64,000 nt of DNA from Brevundimonas vesicularis (lineage in GTDB: Bacteria > Pseudomonadota > Alphaproteobacteria > Caulobacterales > Caulobacteraceae). The notes beneath the pieces are model-generated. The model worked only from the letters and a program-made list of their open reading frames with translations. It ran no database searches and was not told the DNA's origin. The translations under genes were made by a program, and so were the position numbers. The stretch lies in NCBI RefSeq assembly GCF_014204545.1, contig NZ_JACHLJ010000002.1, forward strand, positions 186,001 to 250,000, given 5' to 3'. Positions 18,601 through 30,371 of this stretch are shown piece by piece; the stretch's first letter is position 1; each line of letters starts with the position of its first letter.

Positions 18601-18973
18601 CGGCGACTTCGATGAACTGGCCAGCACGCTGGCATACCCGCGCGTTCGCTTCACCTCCTCGTTGACCTGGACCCCCAACGAAACCTGGAGCGTGAACTGG
18701 ACGGCGGACTGGCAGTCGGCTCAGAACATCGTCTTCCGCCGCGACTACGTGAACAATGCGGATGGCCGTTCGGCCGATCAGCTGGACACGGGCAACTTCG
18801 TGCGCAACGACTTCACCGTCCGCTACAACGTCAACCAAGACCTGACGCTGCGCGCCGGCGTCGTGAACGCCTTCGACTCGGAACAAGCGCCGTACCTCGG
18901 CACGACGCTGTATTCGAACTTCGATCCTTACGGCCGCCGCTTCTTCATCGGCCTGAACTACAAGGTGTTCTAA
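15653..18973 (+). CDS. TonB-dependent outer-membrane receptor
   Basis: A 1106-residue outer-membrane transporter using TonB energy. The signal peptide MRNFLLTSTVLAGALAASSAFA ends in AFA-Q. A TonB-box-like GEIVVTGSRIRR follows, then the plug (VIDYLATIPALSN, LVDGRRHVGS, GGASSVYGADAVSGVLNFILRKDF) and a long barrel ending with the aromatic RRFFIGLNYKVF. The substrate is not evident; caulobacteria have many such receptors, often for oligosaccharides or peptides. GGAGAG precedes the ATG, and a strong terminator follows, so it is a single-gene unit. Confidence 0.95.
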   Translation: MRNFLLTSTVLAGALAASSAFAQTADQPISTAPAADSQQAAELGEIVVTGSRIRRDATNAPTPLIQVSRDELLSTGQTTVIDYLATIPALSNSVVPSDTTGSNLGDGGLSLPNLRSLGSNRTLTLVDGRRHVGSSGGSLSVDIDTIPRLLIQNIEIVTGGASSVYGADAVSGVLNFILRKDFEGLEIDANYGQINQDGEANQRVSALIGKNFFDNRLNVYAHAEYEKVDEVTSMDIDWIRRAPVRLGVDADPTSAPFDGRQDAFLFTGVRRLDIPRWGQTTLANVQQPSDLTNPNVPYANCFPGGNAAGNFSYSANCFGVTPGKTYWYDGTTARLADFGQRVGNTGINRPYNIGGDGENPADFSTGSRVPRSESQRYQVGSTFKVTDSIEAYAEAKYVTEDTFDVGQPTFFDIDLVNSYGANAVNPIYAVNNFDLRWSDNAFLPQNIKDAIRTNVVTPYAPPTATNPGAAQTGVLLQNARHSLFGPDRTQDNTRELQRYVLGLRGNHDQISFVKDVSWDIGYTYGKVEIENRERAVDGQRFALAADAVVDTLGVVNGRAGEIVCRSQLLLKQGAALDDYQRGGDLRDTQYGRDSVAQCAPLNVFGKGNQSAAALDYVGAEIGITERNEQQQAIASVSGSLWDFWGAGPIGVALGGEYRKETTEATGRDRDTDGRLLFLNSGPDFPEASYESKEVFTEVSLPLFRDSMLGEYAELSGSYRYADYTTVGNVDVYGVNLVYRPIQDITFKTSYNTSVRVPDLAENFAPNSETFLNSFTDPCTTAAIAAVNDNETKANRIRNCTALAAQQGLTFDFAGATPQNTDDFNPTYTSGISGVSGGNPNLQPEESNSFTFSTVLRPRFMPNFSLALDYYEIKIDRVIAAVTADTAAANCVNGAELNVDACSTIFRNNPNIPFGIGAPASDPIGGFIERSFNYASLETRGLDFTGRYRLDTSDSFGRNWGVFDYSLAGSWLIEQKQFLNEADPGDFDELASTLAYPRVRFTSSLTWTPNETWSVNWTADWQSAQNIVFRRDYVNNADGRSADQLDTGNFVRNDFTVRYNVNQDLTLRAGVVNAFDSEQAPYLGTTLYSNFDPYGRRFFIGLNYKVF

Positions 18974-19002
18974 GACTCACAGGTCCTACGATCTTGAAAC
19001 GA

Positions 19003-19035
19003 GGGGCGACCGGCGACGGTCGCCCCTTTCTTTTT
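19003..19035 (+). terminator. Rho-independent terminator of receptor gene
   Basis: GGGGCGACCG (19003-19012) and CGGTCGCCCC (19017-19026) make a perfect 10-bp stem with a GCGA tetraloop, followed by TTTCTTTTT. It lies 30 bp after the receptor stop. Confidence 0.95.
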
Positions 19036-19213
19036 GCCCAATGCAAGTGACGCCCGAGCACTCGGAATTCCGCTTTCCATCTTGCCCCCTCGCCCCTCCC
19101 TCTCTAAACGGGCCGCTTAACCGACAAGCAGACGTGAGCGTCGCAGGGCCAGGCTCTGCGGGGACTTCTCGCGCGCCCAGAGAACGACAGAGAACGAAGG
19201 ACGACGCACTCCC

Positions 19214-19528
19214 TTGGACGCCTCGGACATCCGTCATGACGAACGCGACGCCATGGTGCGCGCGGCGCTGGCCGAACAGGGCGACAGCGGCGTGACGCCG
19301 CGCCATACGTTGTTCTACTTCTATGGCGAGGGCGACCACGGGGACCTGAACGAGGTCGCCCGACGCGCCGGGTTCTTGACCCGCGGCGCCGACGACATGA
19401 CGGTGCTCGAAACGACCATGGCGGTGGACGAAGCGTCGTTTGCGGCGACCTCGGCCATGATGCAGACCTGGGCCGCGGCCTTCCAGCTGGAGTATGACGG
19501 CTGGGAATGCGCGGTCGTGACCCACTAG
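19214..19528 (+). CDS. RraB-family ribonuclease E regulator
   Basis: A 104-residue protein resembling RraB/DUF695: acidic N-terminus DASDIRHDERDAMVRAALAEQGD, central HTLFYFYGEGDHGDLNEVARRAG and a C-terminal LEYDGWECAVV. RraB binds RNase E and changes degradosome composition in enterics; this role is inferred here. The start appears to be TTG at 19214, and its ribosome site is weak. It precedes carB by 25 bp on the same strand. Confidence 0.75.
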   Translation: MDASDIRHDERDAMVRAALAEQGDSGVTPRHTLFYFYGEGDHGDLNEVARRAGFLTRGADDMTVLETTMAVDEASFAATSAMMQTWAAAFQLEYDGWECAVVTH

Positions 19529-19553
19529 CGTTCAATAAAAAGAAGAGCTGGCG

Positions 19554-22853
<3,300 letters not shown>

Positions 22854-22923
22854 CGTCGACGAAATCTCCGGTTTTCGGCCGCACGCTGCAAGGCTGTAGC
22901 GGCCGAACGCCGGAGGCACGCCA

Positions 22924-23202
22924 ATGTCCAATCTCGACCTCGCCCTGATCGCCATTCTGTGCGGCGAAGTCTTGGGATTTCTCGCCTTCGCCACGGACAA
23001 GCAGCGCGCCAGAGCCGGCCTGTGGCGCACGCCCGAATCGACACTGCTGCTGTTCGGCCTGATCGGCGGGCTGGGCGCCTGGATGGGTCAGCACATCCTG
23101 CGCCACAAGACTCGCAAGGAGCCGTTCAGGACGCAGTTCGGCCTGGTCGTCCTCCTCCACCTGATCCTGCTGGCGGGCGGCGCCGCCTGGGTCATTCTGT
23201 AG
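22924..23202 (+). CDS. DUF1294 small membrane protein
   Basis: A 92-residue protein with two to three hydrophobic segments and the DUF1294 pattern FATDKQRARAGLWRTPESTLLLFGLIGGLGAWMGQHILRHKTRKEPF. Function is unknown. GGAGG (22912-22916) sits 7 bases before the ATG. Its last 11 bp overlap the 3' end of the convergent symporter gene. Confidence 0.88.
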   Translation: MSNLDLALIAILCGEVLGFLAFATDKQRARAGLWRTPESTLLLFGLIGGLGAWMGQHILRHKTRKEPFRTQFGLVVLLHLILLAGGAAWVIL

Positions 23203-24490
23203 CGCGACCGTCTTCGCCCGCCCCATCCTCACCGGCCACGATCCGGGTCGCGGCAAGGTCGGCGGTGACATTGCCGACGGTGCGGAAGATGTCGGGAATG
23301 ACCTCGACCGCCAGCAGCAGCGGCAGCACGCCCAGCGGCAGGCCCATGGCCAGGCAGATGGGGCCGATGGCGGCGAAGAAGCTGACCTGGCCCGGCAGAC
23401 CGACCGAGGCGATGGACACGGCGATGGCCGTCAGACCGCCGGCGATCAGCACGCCGAGCCCCAACTCCACCCCGTGCAACTGCGCCACATAGAGGCAGAC
23501 CGCCAGGTTCGCGACAGGGCTCGTGATGCGAAACACCGCCACCGCTAGCGGCAGAACGAGGCCGGCGGAGGTCTGCGGCACGCCCAGCCAGTCTCTAGCG
23601 CGCTCGATCATAACCGGCAGGCTGGCCAGCGACGACTGGGTCGAGACGGCGACGACCTGGGCCGGGGCCACGGCGCGCGCGAAACGGGCCAGCGAAATCC
23701 GACCCCACACGATCGCCACGGCATAGATGATTAGGATCAGGCCGATCTGGCTGAGGCAGACGATGGCGACATAGTGGGCCAGCGTCCCCGCCACCCCCAG
23801 GCCCGCGCGCAAACCCACGCCCAGCGCCAGGGCGAACACGCCGAACGGCGCGGCCAGCAGCACCCAGTGCACGATGACCACCATGGTCTCGGCCACCGCC
23901 TCGAAGAAGCCGGCCAGGGGCCGCCGCAGCTCGGCCTTGATCCGCGTCGCGGCGAAGCCGAAGGCGACGGCGAAGACCACCACCGCCAGCACCCCGTCGT
24001 CGGACGCCGCCTTGATGACGTTGGCCGGCGCAAGACTGGCCAGGAAGGCGCGCAGGCCGTCGGTGCGCGCCGCCTCGCCCACGGTCGCCAGCGATTCGGC
24101 GCTGACGCCCGCCAGCAGCCCACGCCCCGCCTCCGGATCGATCGGCCAGACCGCCAGAAGGCCCAGGCCCGCCAGGATCGCATAGATCGTCGCCCCGACC
24201 AGCAGCACCGCGAACACCGCCAACGACCGCACCGCGATCCGGCCCGTCGCCGCCGCATCGGCGATGGAGACGATGCCGGTCACCAGCAGGCTGAACACCA
24301 GGGGAATGACGGTCATGCGCAAGGCGTTCAGCCACACCTGGCCCAGGCTCTCGACCACGCCCAAGGCGCCGGTCAGCCAGGAGGCCTGCGACCCTTGCGC
24401 CAGGGCGCCGACGACGACGCCGGCGACCAGGGCCGCGATGACGAAAAAGCTCAAGGAGGTGAAGAAGGCGGCGATGCGGGATTGGCTCAT
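23192..24490 (-). CDS. Dicarboxylate/amino acid:cation symporter
   Basis: DAACS-family secondary transporter of the inner membrane, 432 residues, about eight transmembrane helices plus re-entrant loops. The serine-rich loop STQSSLASLPVMI and the later PLAVAVFRITSPVANLAVCLYVAQL match the GltP/DctA fold. The likely substrate is glutamate, aspartate or a C4-dicarboxylate. It is divergent from the small gene at 24619. Confidence 0.92.
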   Translation of the reverse strand: MSQSRIAAFFTSLSFFVIAALVAGVVVGALAQGSQASWLTGALGVVESLGQVWLNALRMTVIPLVFSLLVTGIVSIADAAATGRIAVRSLAVFAVLLVGATIYAILAGLGLLAVWPIDPEAGRGLLAGVSAESLATVGEAARTDGLRAFLASLAPANVIKAASDDGVLAVVVFAVAFGFAATRIKAELRRPLAGFFEAVAETMVVIVHWVLLAAPFGVFALALGVGLRAGLGVAGTLAHYVAIVCLSQIGLILIIYAVAIVWGRISLARFARAVAPAQVVAVSTQSSLASLPVMIERARDWLGVPQTSAGLVLPLAVAVFRITSPVANLAVCLYVAQLHGVELGLGVLIAGGLTAIAVSIASVGLPGQVSFFAAIGPICLAMGLPLGVLPLLLAVEVIPDIFRTVGNVTADLAATRIVAGEDGAGEDGRATE

Positions 24491-24618
24491 GCCCTAGCGC
24501 TAGCACCGCTCGGCGCGTCGCGCGCGCCAAACCTTCTGCCGGTCGCTGACAGTTCATGTCGTCGCAGGGCGAACCCTGATCGCGCACGGCGCGTTGGGAC
24601 GACGAAAGGAACTCAATC

Positions 24619-24819
24619 ATGTCCCGTCTGAACAAACTCGTCCCGCTGATCGGCAGCCTGCTGCTCTCCAAGGGCGGCCGTCGCGTCGCCGGTCGTCACG
24701 CCGGCAAACTGGCCCTGGCGACCCTGGCCTATGAGGTGTGGCGCAACCGCCGCGAAGGCGCCAAGCCCAAGGTCGCGCCGCAACCGCGCGGACGCTGGAG
24801 CGGCCGCCGCCCGCGCTGA
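24619..24819 (+). CDS. Small basic hypothetical protein
   Basis: 66 residues: a hydrophobic N-terminal half (KLVPLIGSLLLSKGG, KLALATLAYEVW) and a very basic Arg/Lys-rich tail. AAAGGAA (24605-24611) precedes the ATG. No family is recognised. Spacing and ribosome site support it as a real gene; the tail could contact membrane or nucleic acid. Confidence 0.6.
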   Translation: MSRLNKLVPLIGSLLLSKGGRRVAGRHAGKLALATLAYEVWRNRREGAKPKVAPQPRGRWSGRRPR

Positions 24820-24889
24820 GTCCGCAATCGCCGCTCGACTTCTCGGGCGGCGTTGCGAATAGTCACGCCTCGCCGCCCGGAGCCGACCC

Positions 24890-25555
24890 ATGATCAAAGT
24901 CCACCATCTGAACGACAGCCGCTCGCAACGCGTCCTGTGGCTGCTCGAAGAGTTGGGCCGGGACTATGAGGTCGTGCGCTACGAACGAAACGCTGGCAAT
25001 CGGCTGGCGCCGCCCGAACTGCTGGCGATCCACCCGCTGGGCAAGTCGCCGGTCATCGAAGACGGCGCGGTCAAGGTCGCAGAGACCGGAGCCATCGTCG
25101 AATATCTGCTCGATACCTATGGCCAGGGTCGGCTGCGTCCGGCGGCGGGAACCGAGGACAGCCGTCGGTTCACCTATTGGCTGCACTATGCCGAGGGGTC
25201 GGCCATGCCCCCTTTGCTGCTGAAGCTGGTCTTCAGCATGCTCCCACGCCGTGCGCCGGCCCTCCTGAAGCCCATCGTCAATGGCGTCGCCAACAAGGCG
25301 ATCACCAGTTTCGTCGATCCGCTGCTGCGCACCCATGTCGGCTTCTGGGAGGACGAACTGGGCCGCTCGGAATGGTTCGCGGGCGATCAGTTCACCGCCG
25401 CCGACATCATGATGAGCTTTCCGGTCGAGGCCGGCGCCGACCGCGCCTTCAATGCCGAGACCAAGCCCCGCCTGAAAGCCTTCTTGAACCGCATCCACGC
25501 ACGGCCCGCCTATCAACGCGCGCTCGAACGCGGCGGTCCCTACAGCTACGCGTGA
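24890..25555 (+). CDS. Glutathione S-transferase family protein
   Basis: A 221-residue GST with a thioredoxin-like N-domain (IKVHHLNDSRSQRVLWLLEELGRDYEVV) carrying a candidate Ser/Arg glutathione site (SRSQR, residues 10-14). The cis-Pro loop KSPVIEDG, the ETGAIVEYLL motif and an all-helical C-domain (FTAADIMMSFPVEA) follow. The substrate is unknown. Confidence 0.92.
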   Translation: MIKVHHLNDSRSQRVLWLLEELGRDYEVVRYERNAGNRLAPPELLAIHPLGKSPVIEDGAVKVAETGAIVEYLLDTYGQGRLRPAAGTEDSRRFTYWLHYAEGSAMPPLLLKLVFSMLPRRAPALLKPIVNGVANKAITSFVDPLLRTHVGFWEDELGRSEWFAGDQFTAADIMMSFPVEAGADRAFNAETKPRLKAFLNRIHARPAYQRALERGGPYSYA

Positions 25556-25609
25556 TCGGATCGTGATCGCGGCGGCGCAACCCGCCGTGGTCGAGGGCGT
25601 TAAGGTCTC

Positions 25610-25810
25610 ATGCGCCTTCAAACCATTCAGATCGTCGCCGGACTAGCTGCGGCCGTCGCCTTCGTCCTCGCCTTCATGGCGGCGGGAGCCGCCCTGATTT
25701 CCGGCCTCTTCATGCTCGCCGGCCTCGCCGCAGTCGGTTGGCTGGCTTACAGCCTCATAAAGGGTGTCCTTCGCCGCGATCACAAGCCCGAACCGCCGGC
25801 CCGCGCATGA
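25610..25810 (+). CDS. Small two-helix membrane protein
   Basis: 66 residues with two predicted membrane helices (QIVAGLAAAVAFVLAFMAAGAA and LFMLAGLAAVGWLAYSLI) and a basic, proline-rich cytoplasmic tail. TAAGGT precedes the ATG. No named family is recognised. A hairpin at 25876-25900 follows. Confidence 0.6.
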   Translation: MRLQTIQIVAGLAAAVAFVLAFMAAGAALISGLFMLAGLAAVGWLAYSLIKGVLRRDHKPEPPARA

Positions 25811-25875
25811 GCGGTCAACCGGCGCGGGCATCCCGCTCTTGAATTCTTGAGCGAGAAACCCTAGTCTTGATGCCC

Positions 25876-25900
25876 GGCCGCGCCCGCCCCGCGGCCTTTT
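25876..25900 (+). terminator. Hairpin with T-run upstream of greA
   Basis: GGCCGCG (25876-25882) and CGCGGCC (25890-25896) pair across a 7-base loop and are followed by TTTTGTGTGCTT. It may end transcription of the small membrane protein gene or act as a leader attenuator for greA, whose start is 58 bp downstream. Confidence 0.65.
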
Positions 25901-25957
25901 GTGTGCTTACCTCGCGTCTTTCCAGTCTCCGGGCGAACCAGAAAAATCACGACACAA

Positions 25958-26431
25958 ATGGAAAAAGTGCCGATGACGGGCGAGGGCTACCGTGCCCTCG
26001 ACGATCAACTGAAGCAATTGAAGTCGGTCGAAAGGCCGAGCGTGATCGCCGCCATTTCCGAGGCGCGTGAGCACGGCGACCTGTCCGAAAACGCAGAATA
26101 CCATGCCGCCAAGGAGCGTCAGGGCTGGATCGAAGGCCAGATCGCCGAGATCGAGGACAAGATCAGCCGGGCTCAGGTCATCGACGTGTCCAAACTGTCG
26201 GGCAGCCAGGTCAAGTTCGGCGCCACGGTCACTGTGGTGGACGAGGACACCGAGGAAGAGGCCACCTATCAGATCGTCGGCGAACACGAAGCGGACGTGA
26301 AGAAGGGCAAGATCTCGATCGCCTCGCCGATCGCGCGCGCCATGATTTCCAAGGAAGTCGGCGACGTGGTGGAGGTAAACACCCCCGGCGGCGTGAAGGC
26401 CTACGAAATCCTCAGGGTCGAGTGGAAGTAA
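25958..26431 (+). CDS. greA: Transcription elongation factor GreA
   Basis: Stimulates transcript cleavage in backtracked RNA polymerase. It is 157 residues from the ATG at 25958 ([18 protein letters not shown]), the normal length; 19 more upstream codons are open but lie outside the family. The N-terminal coiled coil has the acidic tip [20 protein letters not shown], and the C-domain has [21 protein letters not shown] hairpin with T-run sits just upstream. Confidence 0.96.
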   Translation: MEKVPMTGEGYRALDDQLKQLKSVERPSVIAAISEAREHGDLSENAEYHAAKERQGWIEGQIAEIEDKISRAQVIDVSKLSGSQVKFGATVTVVDEDTEEEATYQIVGEHEADVKKGKISIASPIARAMISKEVGDVVEVNTPGGVKAYEILRVEWK

Positions 26432-26436
26432 CAGCG

Positions 26437-27432
26437 ATGGCGGGGGCAGCGTCTGCTCGCCCCCTCTCTCCCAATCCCTTGGCCATCTGGGTCGTCTCCG
26501 ACGGCCGTGCCGGCATCGAGAATCAGGCGTTGGGTCTCGCCGAGGCCGTACAGCGCCTGACCCCTGCCGAGATTACGATCAAACATATCCGCTGGCGGCC
26601 GATCTTCGACCGCCTGCCGTCGGCGTTAAAGACCCCGGCCATGCTGGCGTCCGCGCCGCTGACCGCCCCCTGGCCCGATCTGTGGATCGCTACGGGTCGT
26701 GCGACCCTGCCGCTGTCGACCCGCGCCAAGGCCTGGAGCGGCGGAAAGACCTTCGTCGTCCAGACCCAGGATCCCCGCTGGGCCAATGACCGCTACGACA
26801 TGATCGTCGCCCCCGCCCATGACGGTCTGTCGGGCGACAATGTCTTCGAAATCACCGGCTCGCCCCATCGCATCACGCCGCAGCGGATCGCCGAGGCCGC
26901 GCCCGCCTTCGCCGACCGGATCGCCCCCCTGCCCCATCCGCGCATCGCCGTGCTGATCGGCGGCAAGTCCAAGGCTTTCGACCTGACCGAGGCCCATGCA
27001 GCGGACCTAGCCGACCGGATCGCGCACGCCGTGCGGGCGTCAGGCGGCGCGCTGATGCTGACCTTCTCGCGGCGGACGCCCAATGCGGCGAAGGCCGTCC
27101 TGACCGCTCGCCTTTCGGACCTGCCGGGTTGGATCTGGGATGGGACAGGCGACAATCCCCTGTTCGGCTTCCTGCATTTCGCCGACCACATCCTGGTCAC
27201 CGAGGACAGCGCCAACATGGCGGCCGAAGCCGCCTCGACCGGCAAGCCGGTCCACACCCTGCCGATGATCCCGCTGAAGGCCGGCGACAAGTTCGCTCGC
27301 CTGCACGACGACCTGCAATCGCGCGGCGCAACCCGCCCGTTCGACGGCGCGCTGGACGGCTGGACCTACGAGCCGCTGGCCGAAACAGACCGCGCCGCGC
27401 GCGCCGTTCTGGAAGCGATGCGGACGCGATAG
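26437..27432 (+). CDS. ELM1/DUF1022-family protein
   Basis: A 331-residue protein of the mitochondrial-fission ELM1-like group, common in alphaproteobacteria. IWVVSDGRAGIENQALGLAEA opens the domain, with IAVLIGGKSKAF, MLTFSRRTP and ILVTEDSANMAAEAASTGKPV later, a layout like GT-B glycosyltransferases. Bacterial function is unproven. The start is ATG 26437; an in-frame GTG at 26422 overlapping greA is also possible. It lies 5 bp after greA and is probably cotranscribed. Confidence 0.85.
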   Translation: MAGAASARPLSPNPLAIWVVSDGRAGIENQALGLAEAVQRLTPAEITIKHIRWRPIFDRLPSALKTPAMLASAPLTAPWPDLWIATGRATLPLSTRAKAWSGGKTFVVQTQDPRWANDRYDMIVAPAHDGLSGDNVFEITGSPHRITPQRIAEAAPAFADRIAPLPHPRIAVLIGGKSKAFDLTEAHAADLADRIAHAVRASGGALMLTFSRRTPNAAKAVLTARLSDLPGWIWDGTGDNPLFGFLHFADHILVTEDSANMAAEAASTGKPVHTLPMIPLKAGDKFARLHDDLQSRGATRPFDGALDGWTYEPLAETDRAARAVLEAMRTR

Positions 27433-27486
27433 CGCGAACATCCGTTCTTGACGTCGCAATGCCCGATGGTGGCGCCCCTCTCCTTT

Positions 27487-27777
27487 TCAGTCGCCGCCAC
27501 CCCCGCCGCCGCCGTCACAGCCGCTGTCCCCGCTGCAGTCTGAGCCGCTGTGCTGTGACGTATCCGATGAAGGCATCACCGCGCCGCCATCCGACCCGCC
27601 GCCCTTCTTGGCGTTGGCATTCGCCGCGCTCATCAGGGCCACTCCAAAGCCCGATCCGATGGCCGTGCCCAGGGCGAGACCCAGGCCGACGTTGTCCAGG
27701 GCCACGCCCAGCGCCACGCCGATCGACAGGCCCATGCCGATCCCGATCGGCAGGAAGGCCGCGTTCTTGTTCGTCAT
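27487..27777 (-). CDS. Gly-rich small membrane protein with Cys/Gly tail
   Basis: A 96-residue protein: two glycine-patterned membrane helices (LPIGIGMGLSIGVALGVAL and GLGLALGTAIGSGFGVALM), then a low-complexity tail rich in Ser, Asp and Gly with two Cys, ending in a run of Gly. AGGGGAG on the minus strand serves ATG 27777. The longer open frame upstream is the antisense of trxB. The tail resembles heterocycle- or metal-rich small peptides only superficially; function is unknown. Confidence 0.65.
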   Translation of the reverse strand: MTNKNAAFLPIGIGMGLSIGVALGVALDNVGLGLALGTAIGSGFGVALMSAANANAKKGGGSDGGAVMPSSDTSQHSGSDCSGDSGCDGGGGGGGD

Positions 27778-27846
27778 CCCCATCTCCCCTGCATGTCGAG
27801 CGAGACTAGCATCGCGCAAACGGGAATCACCGCCTAAATAGGGGCC

Positions 27847-28854
27847 ATGACCCAAGCTCGTACCGTTCGCGTCGCCATCATCGGTTCCGGTCCCGCCGGC
27901 TGGACCGCCTCCATCTATGCCGCCCGCGCCTCGCTGAACCCCGTCGTCATCGCCGGCGTCCAGCCCGGCGGTCAGCTGACCATAACCACCGATGTCGAGA
28001 ACTATCCCGGCTTCGCCGACACTATCCAGGGCCCCTGGCTGATGGAACAGATGCAGGCCCAGGCCCTGCACGTCGGCACGGAAGTCATCCACGACATCGT
28101 CGTCTCCGCCGACCTGTCGCAGCGCCCTTTCCGGCTGAAGCTGGACGGCGGCGACGAGATCCTGGCCGAGACCATCATCATCTCCACCGGCGCCCAGGCC
28201 AAATGGCTGGGGCTTGAGAGCGAGGCCGCCTATCAGGGCTTTGGCGTCTCGGCCTGCGCGACCTGCGACGGTTTCTTCTATCGCGGCAAGGAGGTCGTGG
28301 TCGTCGGCGGCGGCAACACCGCCGTCGAAGAGGCGCTTTTCCTGACCAACTTCGCCTCCAAGGTCACGGTCATTCACCGACGCGACGAGTTCCGCGCCGA
28401 GAAGATCCTGCAGGACCGGCTGTTCGCCCACCCCAAGGTGGAGGTGGTCTGGAACTCGGCGATCGAGGAAATCGTCGGCGTCGTGGACGGCATGGCCAAG
28501 AACGTCACCGGCGTTCGGCTCAAGAACGTCCAGGACGGCTCGACCCGCGAAATCCCCGCCGATGGCGTCTTCATCGCTATCGGACACGCCCCGTCGTCGG
28601 AACTGTTCAAGGGTCAGCTGGAGACGAACGCCGGCGGGTATCTGCGGGTCAAGCCCGGCACGGCCTCGACCGAGATCGAGGGCGTCTGGGCCGCCGGCGA
28701 CGTGACCGACGACGTCTATCGCCAGGCCGTCACCGCCGCCGGCATGGGCTGCATGGCCGCCTTGGAAGTCAGCCGCTTCCTCGCCGAAGAGGACCACGCC
28801 AAGGCCCACCACCCCATCAGCCACGCCGAGGCGGAGAAGATCGGGGTCTGGTGA
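27847..28854 (+). CDS. trxB: Thioredoxin-disulfide reductase
   Basis: NADPH-dependent flavoprotein reducing thioredoxin, 335 residues. It has the FAD motif IIGSGPAGWTASIYAARA, redox-active Cys137 and Cys140 (CATC), the NADPH motif VVVGGGNTAVEEAL, and the C-terminal FAD contact GVWAAGDVTDDVYRQAVTAA. Full length. It converges on the aldo/keto reductase gene 16 bp away. Confidence 0.96.
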   Translation: MTQARTVRVAIIGSGPAGWTASIYAARASLNPVVIAGVQPGGQLTITTDVENYPGFADTIQGPWLMEQMQAQALHVGTEVIHDIVVSADLSQRPFRLKLDGGDEILAETIIISTGAQAKWLGLESEAAYQGFGVSACATCDGFFYRGKEVVVVGGGNTAVEEALFLTNFASKVTVIHRRDEFRAEKILQDRLFAHPKVEVVWNSAIEEIVGVVDGMAKNVTGVRLKNVQDGSTREIPADGVFIAIGHAPSSELFKGQLETNAGGYLRVKPGTASTEIEGVWAAGDVTDDVYRQAVTAAGMGCMAALEVSRFLAEEDHAKAHHPISHAEAEKIGVW

Positions 28855-28870
28855 CCCCGATCCTGCGCGA

Positions 28871-29830
28871 TCAGTAGGCAGAGGCCTCTGTCAGTTCCGC
28901 CAGATCCTCATCGGATAGCTTAAGCGTCGCCGCCTTCAGCGTGTCGGCCAGTTGTTCGGTCGAGGTGGCGCTGACGATCGGGGCCGTGACGCCCGGCTGG
29001 GCCAGCAGCCAGGCCAAAGCGGCCTGGGCGGACGTGGCCTCGTTCTTCTGCGCCACGGCCTCCAGGGCCGCCAGAATGCGCACGCCACGCTCGTCGAACT
29101 TGTCCTTCAGCATTCCCTCGCGCTTGGTCCCGGCGATCTGATCGACGGTCTTGTATTTGCCGGTCAGGAAGCCGCTCTCCAGGCTGAAATAGGTGATGAC
29201 GCCGAGGTCCTTCTCGACGGCCAGGTCCTGCAACCCGCCCTCGAAGGTGTCGCGGCTGTAGAGGTTGTAGTGCGGCTGGATCGTCGCATAGGCGGCCAGG
29301 CCCTCGCGCTGCGAAATATCCAGAGCTTCGGACACCTGTTCGGCCGAATGATTGGAGGTGCCTATGGCGCGCACCTTGCCGGCCTGAACCAGCTTGTCCA
29401 GCGCGCGCAGCGTCTCCTCCTGCGGTGTCTTCGGATCGGGCCAGTGGGTCTGATACAGGTCGATATAGTCAGTCTGGAGCCGGCGCAGCGACGCCTCGAC
29501 CGCCGCCTCGATCCAGGCCGGCGACAGGTCGTTGTGGCCCTGCCCCATATCCGATCCGACCTTGGTCAGGATCTTGACGTCGTCCCGCCGGCCGCGCGCC
29601 TTCAGCCACTTGCCGATGATCGTCTCGCTTTCGCCGCCGGAATGGCCTGGGACCCAGCGCGAATAGGCGTCGGCGGTGTCGATGGCGTCGAACCCGGCCT
29701 CGACGAAGGCGTCCAGCAAGGCGAATGACGTCGCCTCATCCGCGGTCCAGCCAAAGACGTTGCCGCCGAACACCAGAGGGGCGATGTCCAGGCCGCTGGA
29801 GCCGAGCTTGCATTTGGAAAGGGTCGTCAT
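28871..29830 (-). CDS. Aldo/keto reductase
   Basis: A (beta/alpha)8 NADPH-dependent oxidoreductase of 319 residues. Catalytic tetrad members are visible: DTADAYSRW (Asp, Tyr), ILTKVGSD (Lys) and LYQTHWPDP (His). The C-terminal cofactor-binding ALAWLLAQPGVTAPIVSATSTEQL is typical. The sequence resembles the YghZ/YajO type; the substrate is unknown. Confidence 0.93.
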   Translation of the reverse strand: MTTLSKCKLGSSGLDIAPLVFGGNVFGWTADEATSFALLDAFVEAGFDAIDTADAYSRWVPGHSGGESETIIGKWLKARGRRDDVKILTKVGSDMGQGHNDLSPAWIEAAVEASLRRLQTDYIDLYQTHWPDPKTPQEETLRALDKLVQAGKVRAIGTSNHSAEQVSEALDISQREGLAAYATIQPHYNLYSRDTFEGGLQDLAVEKDLGVITYFSLESGFLTGKYKTVDQIAGTKREGMLKDKFDERGVRILAALEAVAQKNEATSAQAALAWLLAQPGVTAPIVSATSTEQLADTLKAATLKLSDEDLAELTEASAY

Positions 29831-29900
29831 GCGGGGATCTCCTTTTGGGGAGCCCTCGACATATGCCGCATCGCTGCGACCGCAACCGCCTCAGCGGCGG

Positions 29901-30308
29901 TCAGGCGAACAGTTGAAGACCTGGCGGCGCGTAATCGACCGGCTGCCCCTGGCGACGACGCAGGGCGTAGTCCACGGCGGTCTGGACGGCATGCTCGTCT
30001 GTCGGCTTGGACAGGACGCCGATGGTGCCAGCCACGCCCTCGCGCACCATGCCTGGATTGGCCGTCATGAATAGGACGGAGACGCCCATGTCCTGGCCCA
30101 GTTCGCGACCCAGGTTTATCCCTGTCGGGCCATCGGAAAGGTGGATATCGACCAGCGCCAGATCGACGTCGTTCTCGCGCACCAGATCGCGCGCGGCCTG
30201 CGCGGTCGCGGCGACGCCCAGGACCTCGTGACCGAGGTCCTCCAGGACGAACCGAAGCTCCATCGCAACGAGAGCTTCGTCTTCGATGATGAGGATACGC
30301 GCAGTCAT
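29901..30308 (-). CDS. Single-domain response regulator
   Basis: A CheY-like receiver of 135 residues with no output domain. The acidic pocket IIEDEA, phospho-acceptor Asp in LALVDIHLS, Thr/Ser in LFMTAN and Lys in VLSKP are all present. It lies 63 bp downstream of the HWE kinase gene on the same strand, which suggests they form a pair, as is common for HWE kinases. Output is probably by protein-protein contact. Confidence 0.92.
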   Translation of the reverse strand: MTARILIIEDEALVAMELRFVLEDLGHEVLGVAATAQAARDLVRENDVDLALVDIHLSDGPTGINLGRELGQDMGVSVLFMTANPGMVREGVAGTIGVLSKPTDEHAVQTAVDYALRRRQGQPVDYAPPGLQLFA

Positions 30309-30371
30309 GACTCGATCGGGGGTTCGGGAACGTACGTAACGTCAGTGTGCGGGATAGGTTTCAATAGAGGA

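Noticed and set aside
17078..18886. 602-codon open frame antisense to the TonB receptor
   Set aside because: No recognisable domain and wholly opposite to a clear receptor gene.
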